From Neorhizobium galegae bv. orientalis str. HAMBI 540 (GTDB lineage: Bacteria; Pseudomonadota; Alphaproteobacteria; Rhizobiales; Rhizobiaceae), in contig NZ_HG938354.1 in the NCBI RefSeq assembly GCF_000731315.1, positions 992,001 through 1,056,000 on the forward strand: a DNA stretch of 64,000 bases, read 5' to 3'. The notes beneath the pieces were generated by a model. It did not search any database and was not told the origin of the DNA. It saw nothing but the letters and a program-made list of their open reading frames with translations. Positions within the stretch are counted from its first letter, which is position 1. The number at the start of each line of letters is the position of its first letter. The position numbers were made by a program, and so were the translations under genes. Below, piece by piece: positions 18,101 to 26,381 of this stretch.

Positions 18101-18463
18101 CGGCTGGCGCCGCACCTGATCGAGCGGCTCAACCGCAACGGCATCGACGTTCCCTCGATCCACTAGATGCGCGAGCATTTCGACTGCGGTTGGCCGGGCC
18201 TCGCCGAATGGGTGCAGGATGTGACGCCGGCCTATAATCGCCTAATCAATGCCATCCGTGCCGTTGTCGACCCGCAGGCCATAGTGTTCGCTGGCCAGGT
18301 TCCCTCGGAACTTGCGAAGATGTTTATCGACCGCACCCACATCTACGACCGCCCGCGATACGGTGTTCATCGCCCCTGTCCAAAGCTGATCATTTCGGAA
18401 ATCGAAACGGATGCCTCGGTCATGGGGGCGGCGATCATTCCCTTCCGCCCCGCGTTCTATTGA
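18101..18463 (+). pseudogene. ROK-family protein, C-terminal remnant
   Basis: Only the C-terminal third of a ROK-family regulator/sugar kinase is readable: GWPGLAEWVQDVTPAYNRL, AIVFAGQVPSELAKMF and the closing SVMGAAIIPF. The frame continues upstream (LIERLNRNGIDVPSIH) but meets an in-frame TAG at 18164-18166, and no N-terminal HTH or ATP-binding half exists. It sits directly after the LacI gene, so it is a leftover of an older regulator or kinase. Confidence 0.7.
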
Positions 18464-18546
18464 GGGTAGGGACGTTTCCTCTATATCCAATGTTCCAGGT
18501 ACCGTGACGTCGACCGGGCATCGAGCAAAATGTGAGATCTGGCGGC

Positions 18547-19034
18547 ATGACCAGATTTCCCCGTGATCCTCTTTATCGTTGCCACCGATTTCCGGCGGAG
18601 GTGAGTGCCCATGCCGATTGGCACTATTGCGGTTTCCGCTCAACCTGCGGATGGTCGAGAATATGCTGGCAGCTCGTGGCGTCATCGCCTCTCATCAGAC
18701 CGTGCGACTTTGGGCTGAGAAATTCGGGCAGACACTTTGCCAATGATATTCGGAAGCGATCAGCCGGCGGGCTCAGCGACAAATGGCACCTCGATGAGGT
18801 TCTCATCACCATCGGTGGAAAGAAACACTGGCTTTGGCGCACCGTTGATCAGGACGGGTTTTTTCTCAACGTGTGGGTGCAAAGCCGTCGCAATGCCAAG
18901 GCGGCAAAGCGCTTGATGCGAAAGCTTCTGGAAGGCAAGGCCGTTCGCCGCGTGTGTTGATCACGGACAAGCTTCGATCCTACGGTGCGGCGAAGTGGGA
19001 GATCATGCCAGGCGTCGAGCATCGGTCGCACAAG
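18547..19034 (+). pseudogene. IS6-family transposase remnant
   Basis: Readable segments of an IS6/IS26-type transposase appear in several frames: FPRDPLYRCHRFPAEV, then ASHQTVRLWAEKFG, then SGGLSDKWHLDEVLITIGGKKHWLWRTVD and QSRRNAKAAKRLMRKLL, and finally VLITDKLRSYGAAKWEIMPGVEHRSHKG. At least three frameshifts break it, and the C-terminal Glu-containing region is gone. No terminal inverted repeats were found. Confidence 0.75.
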
Positions 19035-19426
19035 GGCCGTCTTGATGAAGGAAGTCACCACCCGCCAATTGCGCGGAAGGCGGGGTGTCTTCACGGGTCC
19101 ACTTGCGGACTGGCGCGGACGATGAGCCGGCTTCAGGGCCCGATTGACCGGCCTGGGGCGACGATGTCATGGGGCGAACAAAGGGAAACGCCCCGGAACA
19201 GGCCTCATGCCGGGTGCGAAGCAACCCGACGGAAAAGCGATCGGGATCGGGATCGTCGGAGACGGTGAAGGCGGCTCCGTCCCCTCGGCATAGCGCGCGA
19301 TCGATTCAACGAGCGGATGGCCGGAACAGAGCGAACGATCTTGGAGACATACCCGGGGAGCCAGGTGGTCGTTTCCAACTCGCTACGCGCATCACGCGAG
19401 CGAGCGATGTGGGATCTTTAAGAATG
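19035..19426. other. Region without a recognised gene
   Basis: About 390 bases between the IS6 remnant and the vapC stop. Open frames on both strands are short and compositionally biased, with no recognisable protein. It is probably decayed insertion-sequence DNA. Confidence 0.4.
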
Positions 19427-19852
19427 CTATGTCGGGAGATCCCATGGATTCACGAGTGCCACTCCCATATTCTCGAAATCTTTGATATTGCGCGTAACCA
19501 GTGACATACGTCGGGTGAAGGCCGTTGCCGCAATGTAGGCGTCGTTGATCGGCTTGGGATTGGGCACATGAAATTGGGCCGCCTGAACGGCCGCCGCCTC
19601 GTCCAAAGGCAGGATGCGGCCGGAAAACGCAGTGAGAACGGTATTCTCCAGCCAAATGCGCAGCCCCTTCCCGGCGGCGGGATCATTGTGCTCCACCAAC
19701 CGGACGCCAATCTCCAGCTCGTGCAGGACGACAGACGAAATGAAGGTCTCGGCGGGATCGACGGTTTCGTTCCAGAGGGCGACATTAGGATGTGCCTTGC
19801 CACCCGCAACCTTACGCAGCTCGGACACGACATTGGTATCGAGCAACAGCAT
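19427..19852 (-). CDS. vapC: PIN-domain toxin (VapC type)
   Basis: A 141-residue PIN ribonuclease with the expected acidic residues Asp5 (LLLDTNVVSE), Glu45 (HELEIG), Asp104 (INDAYIAA) and a C-terminal Asp125 (TRNIKDF). It begins with ATG sharing one base with the antitoxin stop, a typical toxin-antitoxin layout. VapC toxins cleave specific RNAs, often tRNAs. The FitB-like motifs make it a standard type II toxin, apparently intact. Confidence 0.88.
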   Translation of the reverse strand: MLLLDTNVVSELRKVAGGKAHPNVALWNETVDPAETFISSVVLHELEIGVRLVEHNDPAAGKGLRIWLENTVLTAFSGRILPLDEAAAVQAAQFHVPNPKPINDAYIAATAFTRRMSLVTRNIKDFENMGVALVNPWDLPT

Positions 19853-20106
19853 CAGGACAGATCAACCGGCTGAGCATGTTCCGTGCGCTCAGGGAGCGGC
19901 AAGTCAACGTCTTCCACCCCCGGCGCAGCGAGCAAGTCACCGAGCGTCCGCATCTTGCTGGTAAGCCGCTTGTATTCGTCGAACGACAAGAGGACATGAG
20001 CAGGCCGTCCCCTGTCGGTGATGATGACAGGCCCATCCTTGGCGGCGCGCTTTGCGCGGCCAAGGTCCTGATTGAGCTCTCGGCCTGAAAGCGTGGTGAC
20101 GGTCAT
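19852..20106 (-). CDS. Phd/YefM-type antitoxin
   Basis: An 84-residue antitoxin beginning MTVTTLSGRELNQDLGRAKRAAKDGPVIITDRGRPAHVLLSF, the Phd/YefM N-terminal DNA-binding fold, followed by a short acidic tail that would neutralise the VapC toxin. The frame is open 12 codons further upstream, but ATG 20106 is preferred because it starts the conserved fold. It would autoregulate the pair. Confidence 0.87.
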   Translation of the reverse strand: MTVTTLSGRELNQDLGRAKRAAKDGPVIITDRGRPAHVLLSFDEYKRLTSKMRTLGDLLAAPGVEDVDLPLPERTEHAQPVDLS

Positions 20107-20301
20107 GGCAAGCCTCCAGCATTCGTGGTTACGTAACCACATTTAGTTCGCATGAGCCGGAATTGCAAGCGGCGCATTATTCGATGAAATCGTTTGAAAT
20201 TTCTTCACGGACAACGGGAATGCAAGATTTTTTACAACCTTACCTGCGGGAATGTGCGACAGTGCAAGATGCTTTGGTGATTGATTCGGAGATGTGCCTT
20301 A

Positions 20302-20655
20302 ATGGAATCTCGCCCGCGCCAGCAAAAACCTCGCAAGAAAACCTCCGCAGAAACCGTGCTGCGACTTGAGGGTATCGTTGCCTCGGCGATGGATGGGATC
20401 ATCACCATCGACGACCAGCTGCGGATCAGCATGTTCAACCCGGCCGCCGAGCGCATATTCGGCCTCCCGGCCGCCGCAGCGCTCAACCAGCACATCGGCG
20501 GGTTTATGCCGGAACACCATCGCGCTACTCACATTGCTCACATTCGCCGTTTGGCCGGCGCTGGCGCCACTCAATTTGAGGCGTGCGTGACACCAGTATC
20601 GCAAGGAGATCAAGATCCGGCTTATAGGGTCAATCTCAGGCACGATCATACGTGA
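20302..20655 (+). pseudogene. PAS-domain sensor protein, truncated
   Basis: The N-terminal PAS region is well preserved (VASAMDGIITIDDQLRISMFNPAAERIFG, then GFMPEHHRATHI), as found in rhizobial PAS-kinases or PAS-GGDEF proteins. After residue about 90 the conserved sequence jumps, consistent with an internal deletion and frameshift, and no output domain follows before the stop at 20655. ATG 20302 is the likely original start. The 3' end overlaps an opposing small gene. Confidence 0.65.
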
Positions 20656-20911
20656 ACGATGTCAGTAGGGTGGTTACGAAATTGCACGCCCGTTCCTTGA
20701 CGAGGACCTCCGTCCATTCATCGGTGCCGCGCAGCCTGAGGTCGGAGTGGATGCTGTCGACCGCTGCTTCCTCGATCCGTTTGATATGCGTATTGAACGC
20801 GGCTTCGCCGCCGGCGTGATACATGTCACGGATGACCATCCGCAAGATTTCCTGGATTGCGATCTGCCAAGATGTGTTGATTGCCTGAAGCTCATTCTTA
20901 TCCGGTGCCAT
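20636..20911 (-). CDS. Small hypothetical protein
   Basis: A 91-residue, mostly helical soluble protein (AINTSWQIAIQEILRMVIRDMYHAGGEAAFNTHIKRIEEAAVDSIHSDL). It has no recognised domain or signal peptide. The composition looks coding. It is separate from the DUF6481-type genes next to it and overlaps the end of the PAS remnant on the other strand. Confidence 0.6.
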   Translation of the reverse strand: MAPDKNELQAINTSWQIAIQEILRMVIRDMYHAGGEAAFNTHIKRIEEAAVDSIHSDLRLRGTDEWTEVLVKERACNFVTTLLTSFTYDRA

Positions 20912-21010
20912 GAAGGCTCCTATGATTGGGGTTAACCTTGGTGTGACGAGTCACCTCGCCGTCGGGTTGTCGCCACGGCCGGGCCCGATGATCGTGGGCC
21001 GAGATCGGAT

Positions 21011-21340
21011 TTAGGCGTGTCTTGCCTTGCGCTTGGCGCCGATCGCGTTCGGCCTTTCGCTCCGCTTAGTCATTGATGGGCTTCGCGATGCGAGCATTTT
21101 AATAATCTCAAGCGCTTCAGTTTCGGTAAGCGCTGCGGCGTCCGCAGGTGCTCGATCTTCAGCGCTCGCGTTCGAGGCGTCGTCCCGGGCAGACGCGATG
21201 GCCGCACGGTCTTCCAAGGTTGCAATTTTTGCTGGTTCGTCTGCAGTCTGTGCCGCCCGATAGGCGTTGAGGAGAGCATTTCTGGCATCCACCGCTGCGG
21301 CGCGTCGGTCAACAAGCTCGTTGTTTTCAAGGTTCTTCAA
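21011..21340 (-). CDS. DUF6481-like small protein
   Basis: A 109-residue Ala/Glu/Arg-rich, probably helical protein opening with ELVDRRAAAVDARNALLNAYRAA, the pattern of rhizobial DUF6481 proteins, and ending in a basic tail (IGAKRKARHA). Function unknown. It follows a 74-residue gene of similar character and a cold-shock gene on the same strand; these often cluster in rhizobia, suggesting a cold or stress response. Confidence 0.65.
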   Translation of the reverse strand: MKNLENNELVDRRAAAVDARNALLNAYRAAQTADEPAKIATLEDRAAIASARDDASNASAEDRAPADAAALTETEALEIIKMLASRSPSMTKRSERPNAIGAKRKARHA

Positions 21341-21369
21341 ATTTTATCCTCAGCATGTGGTGGCGGTGA

Positions 21370-21594
21370 TCATCTCGCGCTGGCGCGTCTCGCGAGAAGA
21401 GCGGACGTTGCCGAGGCGCGATCGTCCAGTTCCTTGGTAAGGCGCGCCTCACGAAGCCGTAATGTTTTCGCCTCACGGGACTGGGCGAGGGATAGGAGTT
21501 CTTCGACAGCCTTATCCTTCGCGAAGAATTGCGCTTGAGTGTTGCTGAAGGCAATTTCAGCCTGTTGGCGGGACTTGCTGCATGTCTCTGTCAT
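21370..21594 (-). CDS. Small helical protein of rhizobial type
   Basis: A 74-residue protein (AEIAFSNTQAQFFAKDKAVEEL, KTLRLREARLTKELDDRASA) predicted entirely helical and highly charged. Proteins of this kind occur near cold-shock genes in Rhizobiaceae, but no function is known. ATG 21594 is chosen within a longer open frame because upstream sequence is the cspA terminator region. Confidence 0.65.
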   Translation of the reverse strand: MTETCSKSRQQAEIAFSNTQAQFFAKDKAVEELLSLAQSREAKTLRLREARLTKELDDRASATSALLARRASAR

Positions 21595-21632
21595 GGTGGT
21601 TCCGATCAAGAGGCTCGACGGACGAGCGGAAA

Positions 21633-21662
21633 ACAAAAAGGCCAGGCAAAATGCCTGGCCTT
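21633..21662 (-). terminator. Rho-independent terminator of cspA
   Basis: Perfect 11-bp stem AAGGCCAGGCA / TGCCTGGCCTT with a 3-base loop. On the minus strand it is followed by TTTGTTTT, about 65 bases after the cspA stop. Confidence 0.9.
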
Positions 21663-21727
21663 GAATTGATAACGTGCTTCCCGGCAGTGCCAGTACATCC
21701 GTGGTCAAAGGGAAAGCAGATACCGAA

Positions 21728-21937
21728 TTAAGCGGACTGGAGGTTGCATGCAGACATCTTGCCCGACTTGTTGTCACGCTCCATTTCGAACCCGATCTTC
21801 TGGCCTTCGACGAGCTCGCGCATTCCGGCGCGCTCCACGGCCGAGATGTGAACGAACGCATCGGCGCCGCCGTTGTCAGGCTGAATGAAGCCGAAGCCCT
21901 TGGTGGAATTGAACCATTTAACTGTGCCGGTGGTCAT
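21728..21937 (-). CDS. cspA: Cold-shock protein
   Basis: A 69-residue CSD protein: [19 protein letters not shown] carries RNP1 (KGFGFI), then [13 protein letters not shown] with RNP2 (VHIS). It binds single-stranded RNA/DNA and melts mRNA structure in cold or stress. The long open frame upstream is ignored because ATG 21937 starts the conserved domain. Roughly 200 bases of gene-free DNA upstream may hold a long structured 5' leader, as in other cspA genes (inference). Confidence 0.95.
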   Translation of the reverse strand: MTTGTVKWFNSTKGFGFIQPDNGGADAFVHISAVERAGMRELVEGQKIGFEMERDNKSGKMSACNLQSA

Positions 21938-22175
21938 GACGAACCCTTTCATAGCGACATTGAAGAATCGCAGCGCCATGAGCGATACGATGATGATTAG
22001 CGATTTTTGAAAGGAAAGTTCGTTCAGAGCGCGGTGCCAATCGCGCGGTAACCAAAGCTCAGCAAGCAAATATCGATGACCACTTCCGTATGGCATTCCA
22101 CCTGGCGCGTCAACGAATAGTTTTCAGAAAGCACTATTATACTATCACGGATTGTCCCGAATGCGAGCTTGAAAG

Positions 22176-23234
22176 CTAGTCGGGGTCGCCTTGTTGTTGC
22201 GGTGCGAGGCGCAACAGCGGCCCCCTCACGCTGCACCGAAAACCGTCCGGAGCGAAGGCGATGTCGGGAACCGATCCAAACAGAGACCCGAACGCCGAGC
22301 GCACATATCTGGTGCCATAACCTTTCCGCGTCGGTTCACGGACCGGCGGACCTCCCGCTTCTGCCCAATTCAAGTATAGTTCAGGACTATCCCCTTCAGA
22401 AATGGTCCAGACGATTTCGACCTCGCCACCGGGCTGTGATAGAGCACCATATTTGATGGCGTTGGTGATGAGCTCGTGCAAACAGAGCGCTATTGTGGTT
22501 CCAGCGTCCCGATTGACAATGATCCCCGGGCCGCGGACGTTGATGCGGCTCATGCCATCGCTGTTGTAGGGAGCAACGGTCAGGTCCACGACTGCCGAGA
22601 GCGAGACTTCTTCTCCGCCGGCCTCGAAGACGGCCGTGTGGACGTTGGAAAGCGCTTGAAGGCGAGTTGTAAAATCGCTGGTTAACTCGTCGACAGATGC
22701 CGCACCGCGCCTCGTCATATGGAAGATTGAGGCGACGCTCGCGAGGATGTTCTTTACGCGGTGATTAAGCTCCAGACGCAGCTCCCGCTCTCGTTCGATG
22801 GAATCCCGAACCTGGCGTTGGCGCAGTCGCACCAGCATATTCGACTGGATTGCGTTCAAGAATTCCAAAGCCGCAATCGGGCGCGTGTAGAACAGCAAGC
22901 GAGCATCCGGCCAGGAAGCTCGCAGCTGGTTGCGTATCCTTGCAACCGCTGCGGTGCGCTCCAACAAGATAAAAATCGGTACTTCGGACCAATCGGGCTG
23001 CTCCGCGAGATGCTCGGCGATTGTCGCGACAACCTCAGACGTGAGCGCCTCGTGCGTTACGACGATGATCCCAGGAGACAAGGCCAGATGCTGGACCAGA
23101 TTGCCGTCGGCCTTAACACCTTTGACCTCGACCTCCTGCTCACGGAGCGAGGCAGCTATATACTCGGCGTCCTTGCGAAGGGGAGCGAGGATGAGAACCC
23201 AGTCCAGTTCGCTTTCGGTCGGAATGGCGTTCAT
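22176..23234 (-). CDS. HWE-family histidine kinase with pseudo-receiver domain
   Basis: A 352-residue soluble kinase. Residues 1-130 resemble a receiver fold but lack a phospho-acceptor Asp (GIIVVTHEAL at the usual position). The kinase core has His158 in ELNHRVKNILASV, an N-box LHELITNAIKYGALS (253-267) and the Trp-x-Glu motif (W291-A-E293) that names HWE kinases. It has no membrane segment. Its start overlaps the last codon of the KaiC-like gene by four bases, so the two are co-translated and probably act together. No response regulator is adjacent. Confidence 0.88.
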   Translation of the reverse strand: MNAIPTESELDWVLILAPLRKDAEYIAASLREQEVEVKGVKADGNLVQHLALSPGIIVVTHEALTSEVVATIAEHLAEQPDWSEVPIFILLERTAAVARIRNQLRASWPDARLLFYTRPIAALEFLNAIQSNMLVRLRQRQVRDSIERERELRLELNHRVKNILASVASIFHMTRRGAASVDELTSDFTTRLQALSNVHTAVFEAGGEEVSLSAVVDLTVAPYNSDGMSRINVRGPGIIVNRDAGTTIALCLHELITNAIKYGALSQPGGEVEIVWTISEGDSPELYLNWAEAGGPPVREPTRKGYGTRYVRSAFGSLFGSVPDIAFAPDGFRCSVRGPLLRLAPQQQGDPD

Positions 23235-24673
23235 TTCGGATCAGGAAGGGGATTGTAGGCCACGACACTGACGCTTCCGCTCTCGATCAGCAGCTCGCGG
23301 ACGTTAAGGTCGTGCGGACCATGACGCTTTTTTACGACCGTGATGTTTCGGCGCAGGCGCCCTTCGTGCTCCATGATCCGAAGCAGAAGTACCGTGTCGC
23401 CGAGAAAGCTGACATCGACATCAATCCCTACGTTTTGGCCAAGCAGGCCGTGCTGGGCTACGATCAGCATGGTGAGGACGCCCGATCGGGCGAGATATTT
23501 CAAGAGCGACTGGATATCCCGAACGGCCTTGTCCCGATGCGGCAGGGAGCTAAGGTAACCTGTCAAACTGTCGATTACAACCACCCGCGACTTGTTCTGC
23601 GTGACCGCCTCCTGAACGATCTGACCGAATTCACCGGGCGAGATTTCGTTTGGGTTGAAATCTCGCAGAACCAGCTTGCCGTCTTTGTGGAATTGCCGGA
23701 GCTCCATGCCCAAGCCCTCAGAGCGGCGGAAGAACGTCTCCAAGCGCTCCTCGAACAGAAACAGGGCGACGTTCTCGCCTCGTTCCAGTGCGGCAGTGGC
23801 GTAAAGCGATGACATCGTTGATTTGCCGGTGCCCGATTGGCCAATTACTAATGTCGTCGTTCCGGCCTCCTGACCACCACCGAACATCTCGTCGAGTTCG
23901 GCCACGCCGGACTTGATCAGCTGTGGTTTGGCGATTTCTGGCGCTGTGCTCGGCATAATACGAGGAAAGACGACAACGCCCTCACCTTCACGTATGGCCA
24001 TATCGTGGTAGCCGTCAGCCACAGGCACGCTACGCATCTTCGAGACCTCAAGTCGGCGACGCACACCGCCATACTCCTCCAGCGACTTGTCGAACCGGAT
24101 AACACCGTGGGCCAGACCCTCGACCTCTTCACCACTACGATCGTTGCCCGCTGTCTGCGTGTCCAGCAACAGCGCCACGACGTCTTGTTTCGCGAGGAAA
24201 GACTTGAAGCCGATCAATTCGCGACGGAAACGCGGGGAGTCACCGGTAATCAAGCGGATCTCAAGCAGTGAGTCATAGACGAGACGGCGAGGCTTATGTT
24301 TCTCGACCGCGGCTTCTATGGCTTTCCTGGTTTCGTCCAGCCGAAGATCCGCCGTCAGGAAAATGCTCTGGTCGTCGGCCTCGTTGACCGTGCCGGAGGT
24401 GGACAGCTCCTCGACGCGGATTCCGTCCAGCGTCCAGCCATGGGAAACGGCAATGGCTTCGAGTTCCGCGGCCGTCTGCGAAAGCGTTACGTAGATGCAG
24501 CTTTCGCCCGCCTCCACGCCGGCCCGCAGGAATTGCAGCGCGGCCGTGGTCTTGCCCGATCCTGGCGCCCCCTGCAACATGTATAGATTGGATGTTGGAA
24601 GTCCCCCGCGGAGGATCTCGTCGAGTCCGGCAATCCCGGTGCTGACGGTTGAGGACTTGTTTCGCTTGGCCAT
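23231..24673 (-). CDS. KaiC-like RecA-superfamily double ATPase
   Basis: A 480-residue two-domain KaiC-type protein. Domain 1 has Walker A GAPGSGKTT (35-43) but SQ (65-66) where KaiC has the catalytic Glu pair. Domain 2 has Walker A GQSGTGKST (278-286) and keeps Glu308-Glu309 (LFLFEER), plus Walker B VVVIDSLTGYLS. Near the C-terminus, DVSFLGDT aligns with the KaiC phosphorylation loop, keeping the Ser but not the Thr. No kaiA or kaiB is present. It overlaps an HWE kinase gene, so it may feed nucleotide- or time-dependent information into a two-component pathway; this is inference. Confidence 0.88.
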   Translation of the reverse strand: MAKRNKSSTVSTGIAGLDEILRGGLPTSNLYMLQGAPGSGKTTAALQFLRAGVEAGESCIYVTLSQTAAELEAIAVSHGWTLDGIRVEELSTSGTVNEADDQSIFLTADLRLDETRKAIEAAVEKHKPRRLVYDSLLEIRLITGDSPRFRRELIGFKSFLAKQDVVALLLDTQTAGNDRSGEEVEGLAHGVIRFDKSLEEYGGVRRRLEVSKMRSVPVADGYHDMAIREGEGVVVFPRIMPSTAPEIAKPQLIKSGVAELDEMFGGGQEAGTTTLVIGQSGTGKSTMSSLYATAALERGENVALFLFEERLETFFRRSEGLGMELRQFHKDGKLVLRDFNPNEISPGEFGQIVQEAVTQNKSRVVVIDSLTGYLSSLPHRDKAVRDIQSLLKYLARSGVLTMLIVAQHGLLGQNVGIDVDVSFLGDTVLLLRIMEHEGRLRRNITVVKKRHGPHDLNVRELLIESGSVSVVAYNPLPDPK

Positions 24674-24758
24674 ATTCGTCTTCCGCTAGATGCATTGCGC
24701 ATGTTGAACCGGGCGCGCATCGTCCGGGGAAGAGACGCATTTCTTTTATATTTGTGTT

Positions 24759-25301
24759 TCACAAAACATCAACAGCGCGAGCAGCCGCGGCCATCAGGTC
24801 GACTTGACGAACCAACTCGACAGCCGGATCGTAGACTGCCACACAATCTGCCGCTGTGAGGCGCGAGGAATAGAGGAGTCCATCAACGGCATAGGATCCG
24901 TAGATCCTCTCGCCTAGTCTCTGTCCTTCCCGATGTTCCTTGGCTCGGGCCGCGTCCGTGCTGACCCCCAACCTGAGGAGGCCCGTCATGCGCAGATCGA
25001 CAAGAATGAGAGGATCGGTGGCTGTCACCTCGACAACCACCCAATCGTTGACTTCGCTCTCATCCAGCACACGCTCCTGGGTCCCCTCGAAGCGGTCGCG
25101 TAAGATCGTCTCTGCGATGGCGGTCGCGAGATCACATGCGGCATAAAGCAATCGGAACATCTGGTTGGAAATTGAGAACCGCGATTGACCAAAACCCATG
25201 CCCAGCGGAGTCGACATGTGCGCTATAGGCGTGATGCTGAGATAAGATTCCGGGCGAAATGCAATGGCGAGCTCCCGAACCGTTTGGGTATCAAGTTTCA
25301 C
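24759..25301 (-). CDS. RES-domain toxin (NAD+-degrading type)
   Basis: A 180-residue RES-domain protein with the three residues that name the family: Arg41 (SRFS), Glu64 (AIAETIL) and Ser145/146 (LLYSSRL). RES toxins of the ParT/MbcT/Res group deplete NAD+ or modify targets using it, and are blocked by an Xre/MbcA-type antitoxin. The GTG start at 25301 comes 8 bases after the stop of the antitoxin fragment. The toxin frame looks complete, while its antitoxin is truncated. Confidence 0.85.
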   Translation of the reverse strand: MKLDTQTVRELAIAFRPESYLSITPIAHMSTPLGMGFGQSRFSISNQMFRLLYAACDLATAIAETILRDRFEGTQERVLDESEVNDWVVVEVTATDPLILVDLRMTGLLRLGVSTDAARAKEHREGQRLGERIYGSYAVDGLLYSSRLTAADCVAVYDPAVELVRQVDLMAAAARAVDVL

Positions 25302-25309
25302 GGTTCAGC

Positions 25310-25605
25310 TCAACCAAAATCGCGCTCGGCTGCATCCAGAACTTCGTCGAGATTGCCCATCTTGAGATTGTCGATCGGCCTCCCGCCGATACTCGGTTTT
25401 GGCTGGATCAGCCATTGCCACGCCACACGCGGATTGCGAGTGATTTTGGTGACCTGAGGCATGCCCTCGACCGGCCGGCCATCCACAAACTGAGCCAGAG
25501 GAAAGACATGCTTTCGTTCGCCCTTGAGCAGACCGATGACGGCTCCGCGCTTGTGCCAGTCATGCAATGTCGATCTCTTCGTGCCGAACTTCCTCTCGAT
25601 ATCGC
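25310..25605 (-). pseudogene. Xre/MbcA-type antitoxin, 5'-truncated
   Basis: Readable sequence begins at IERKFGTKRSTLHDWHKRGAV (end of the helix-turn-helix) and runs through PRVAWQWLIQPKPSIGG to LDEVLDAAERDFG, the toxin-binding C-terminal domain of RES antitoxins. The N-terminus is replaced by an inverted fragment of an IS110 transposase gene from about 25606. An open frame continues into the IS remnant, so a hybrid protein could be made. The C-terminal domain that holds the RES active site appears intact. Confidence 0.72.
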
Positions 25606-26050
25606 CCGGACCAGCGACCGGACCGCCGGGGAAGCAAAACAAAGCGATATCGTTCAACGGCTGCAGAAAGTGCCAGGCATCGGGCCGATCTGCGCGATGG
25701 CAATCACTGCCTTCGCGCCGTCCATGGCGGAATTTCGGAGTGGTCGTGATTTTGCAGCCTGGCTTGGCCTTGTCCCCCGCCAGCATTCGAGCGGAGGCAA
25801 GCAAAAGCTCGGCCGTACCTCGAAGATGGGCTAACGAGATATCAGAAGACTTCTGATTATAGGCGCGATGCCTTTTGTGCATTGGAAGGGCCGAGGTGGT
25901 GGAAGACCGGGTTCTTGGCTCTCGAATATGCTGGGCCGAAAGCCGCGCATTCTGGTGGCGATCGCGATGGCAAACAAGCTGTCGCGGATCGTCTGGGCAA
26001 TGCTCGCGCGCAATCAAGATTTCCGAGATCCAAGCGGAGCGGTCTGCTGA
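25606..26050 (+). pseudogene. IS110-family transposase, C-terminal remnant
   Basis: The Transposase_20 region is readable: RLQKVPGIGPICAMAITAFAPSM, FAAWLGLVPRQHSSGGK, RDIRRLLIIGAM, and MLGRKPRILVAIAMANKLSRIVW. A TAA interrupts the frame just after GRTSKMG, where a Gln codon is expected. The N-terminal DEDD half is missing. Insertion or rearrangement of this element removed the 5' end of the neighbouring antitoxin gene. Confidence 0.78.
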
Positions 26051-26165
26051 GGGCAGACGTTCTAACTGGAGTGCCGGCGATGTGAGGAGGACATGATCCG
26101 CATGGGAGCGAACTAATCGACGCGGTGGCCTCGTCATCCAGCGAACAATCGTCTGCAATCGGTCA

Positions 26166-26338
26166 AATCACAACACTGCGCACCTTATGGACGAAGTCAC
26201 GCAGCGCAACGCCGCCATGGCAGCCGAAACCAACGCCGCATGCATTGGCCTCAGCGATCAGGTTCAGGCGCTGGAGACAGTCGTCTCCGGATTCAAAACA
26301 ACAGACGTCCATCCAAACACCATCTCGCGCGCCGCTTG
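26166..26338 (+). pseudogene. Methyl-accepting chemotaxis protein, 3' fragment
   Basis: In frame from 26166 the translation reads HLMDEVTQRNAAMAAETNAACIGLSDQVQALE, closely matching the C-terminal end of chemotaxis-receptor signalling domains (MDQVTQQNAAMVEETNAAS type). There is no sensor or remaining signalling region. It ends close to the left end of the first IS630 copy. Confidence 0.6.
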
Positions 26339-26381
26339 AAGGAAAATATTCGGCCGACTCCTCACGCACTCAATAATACTA

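Noticed and set aside
25310..26158. A genuine 282-residue protein
   Set aside because: It is a chance fusion of an antitoxin C-terminus with antisense IS110 sequence.
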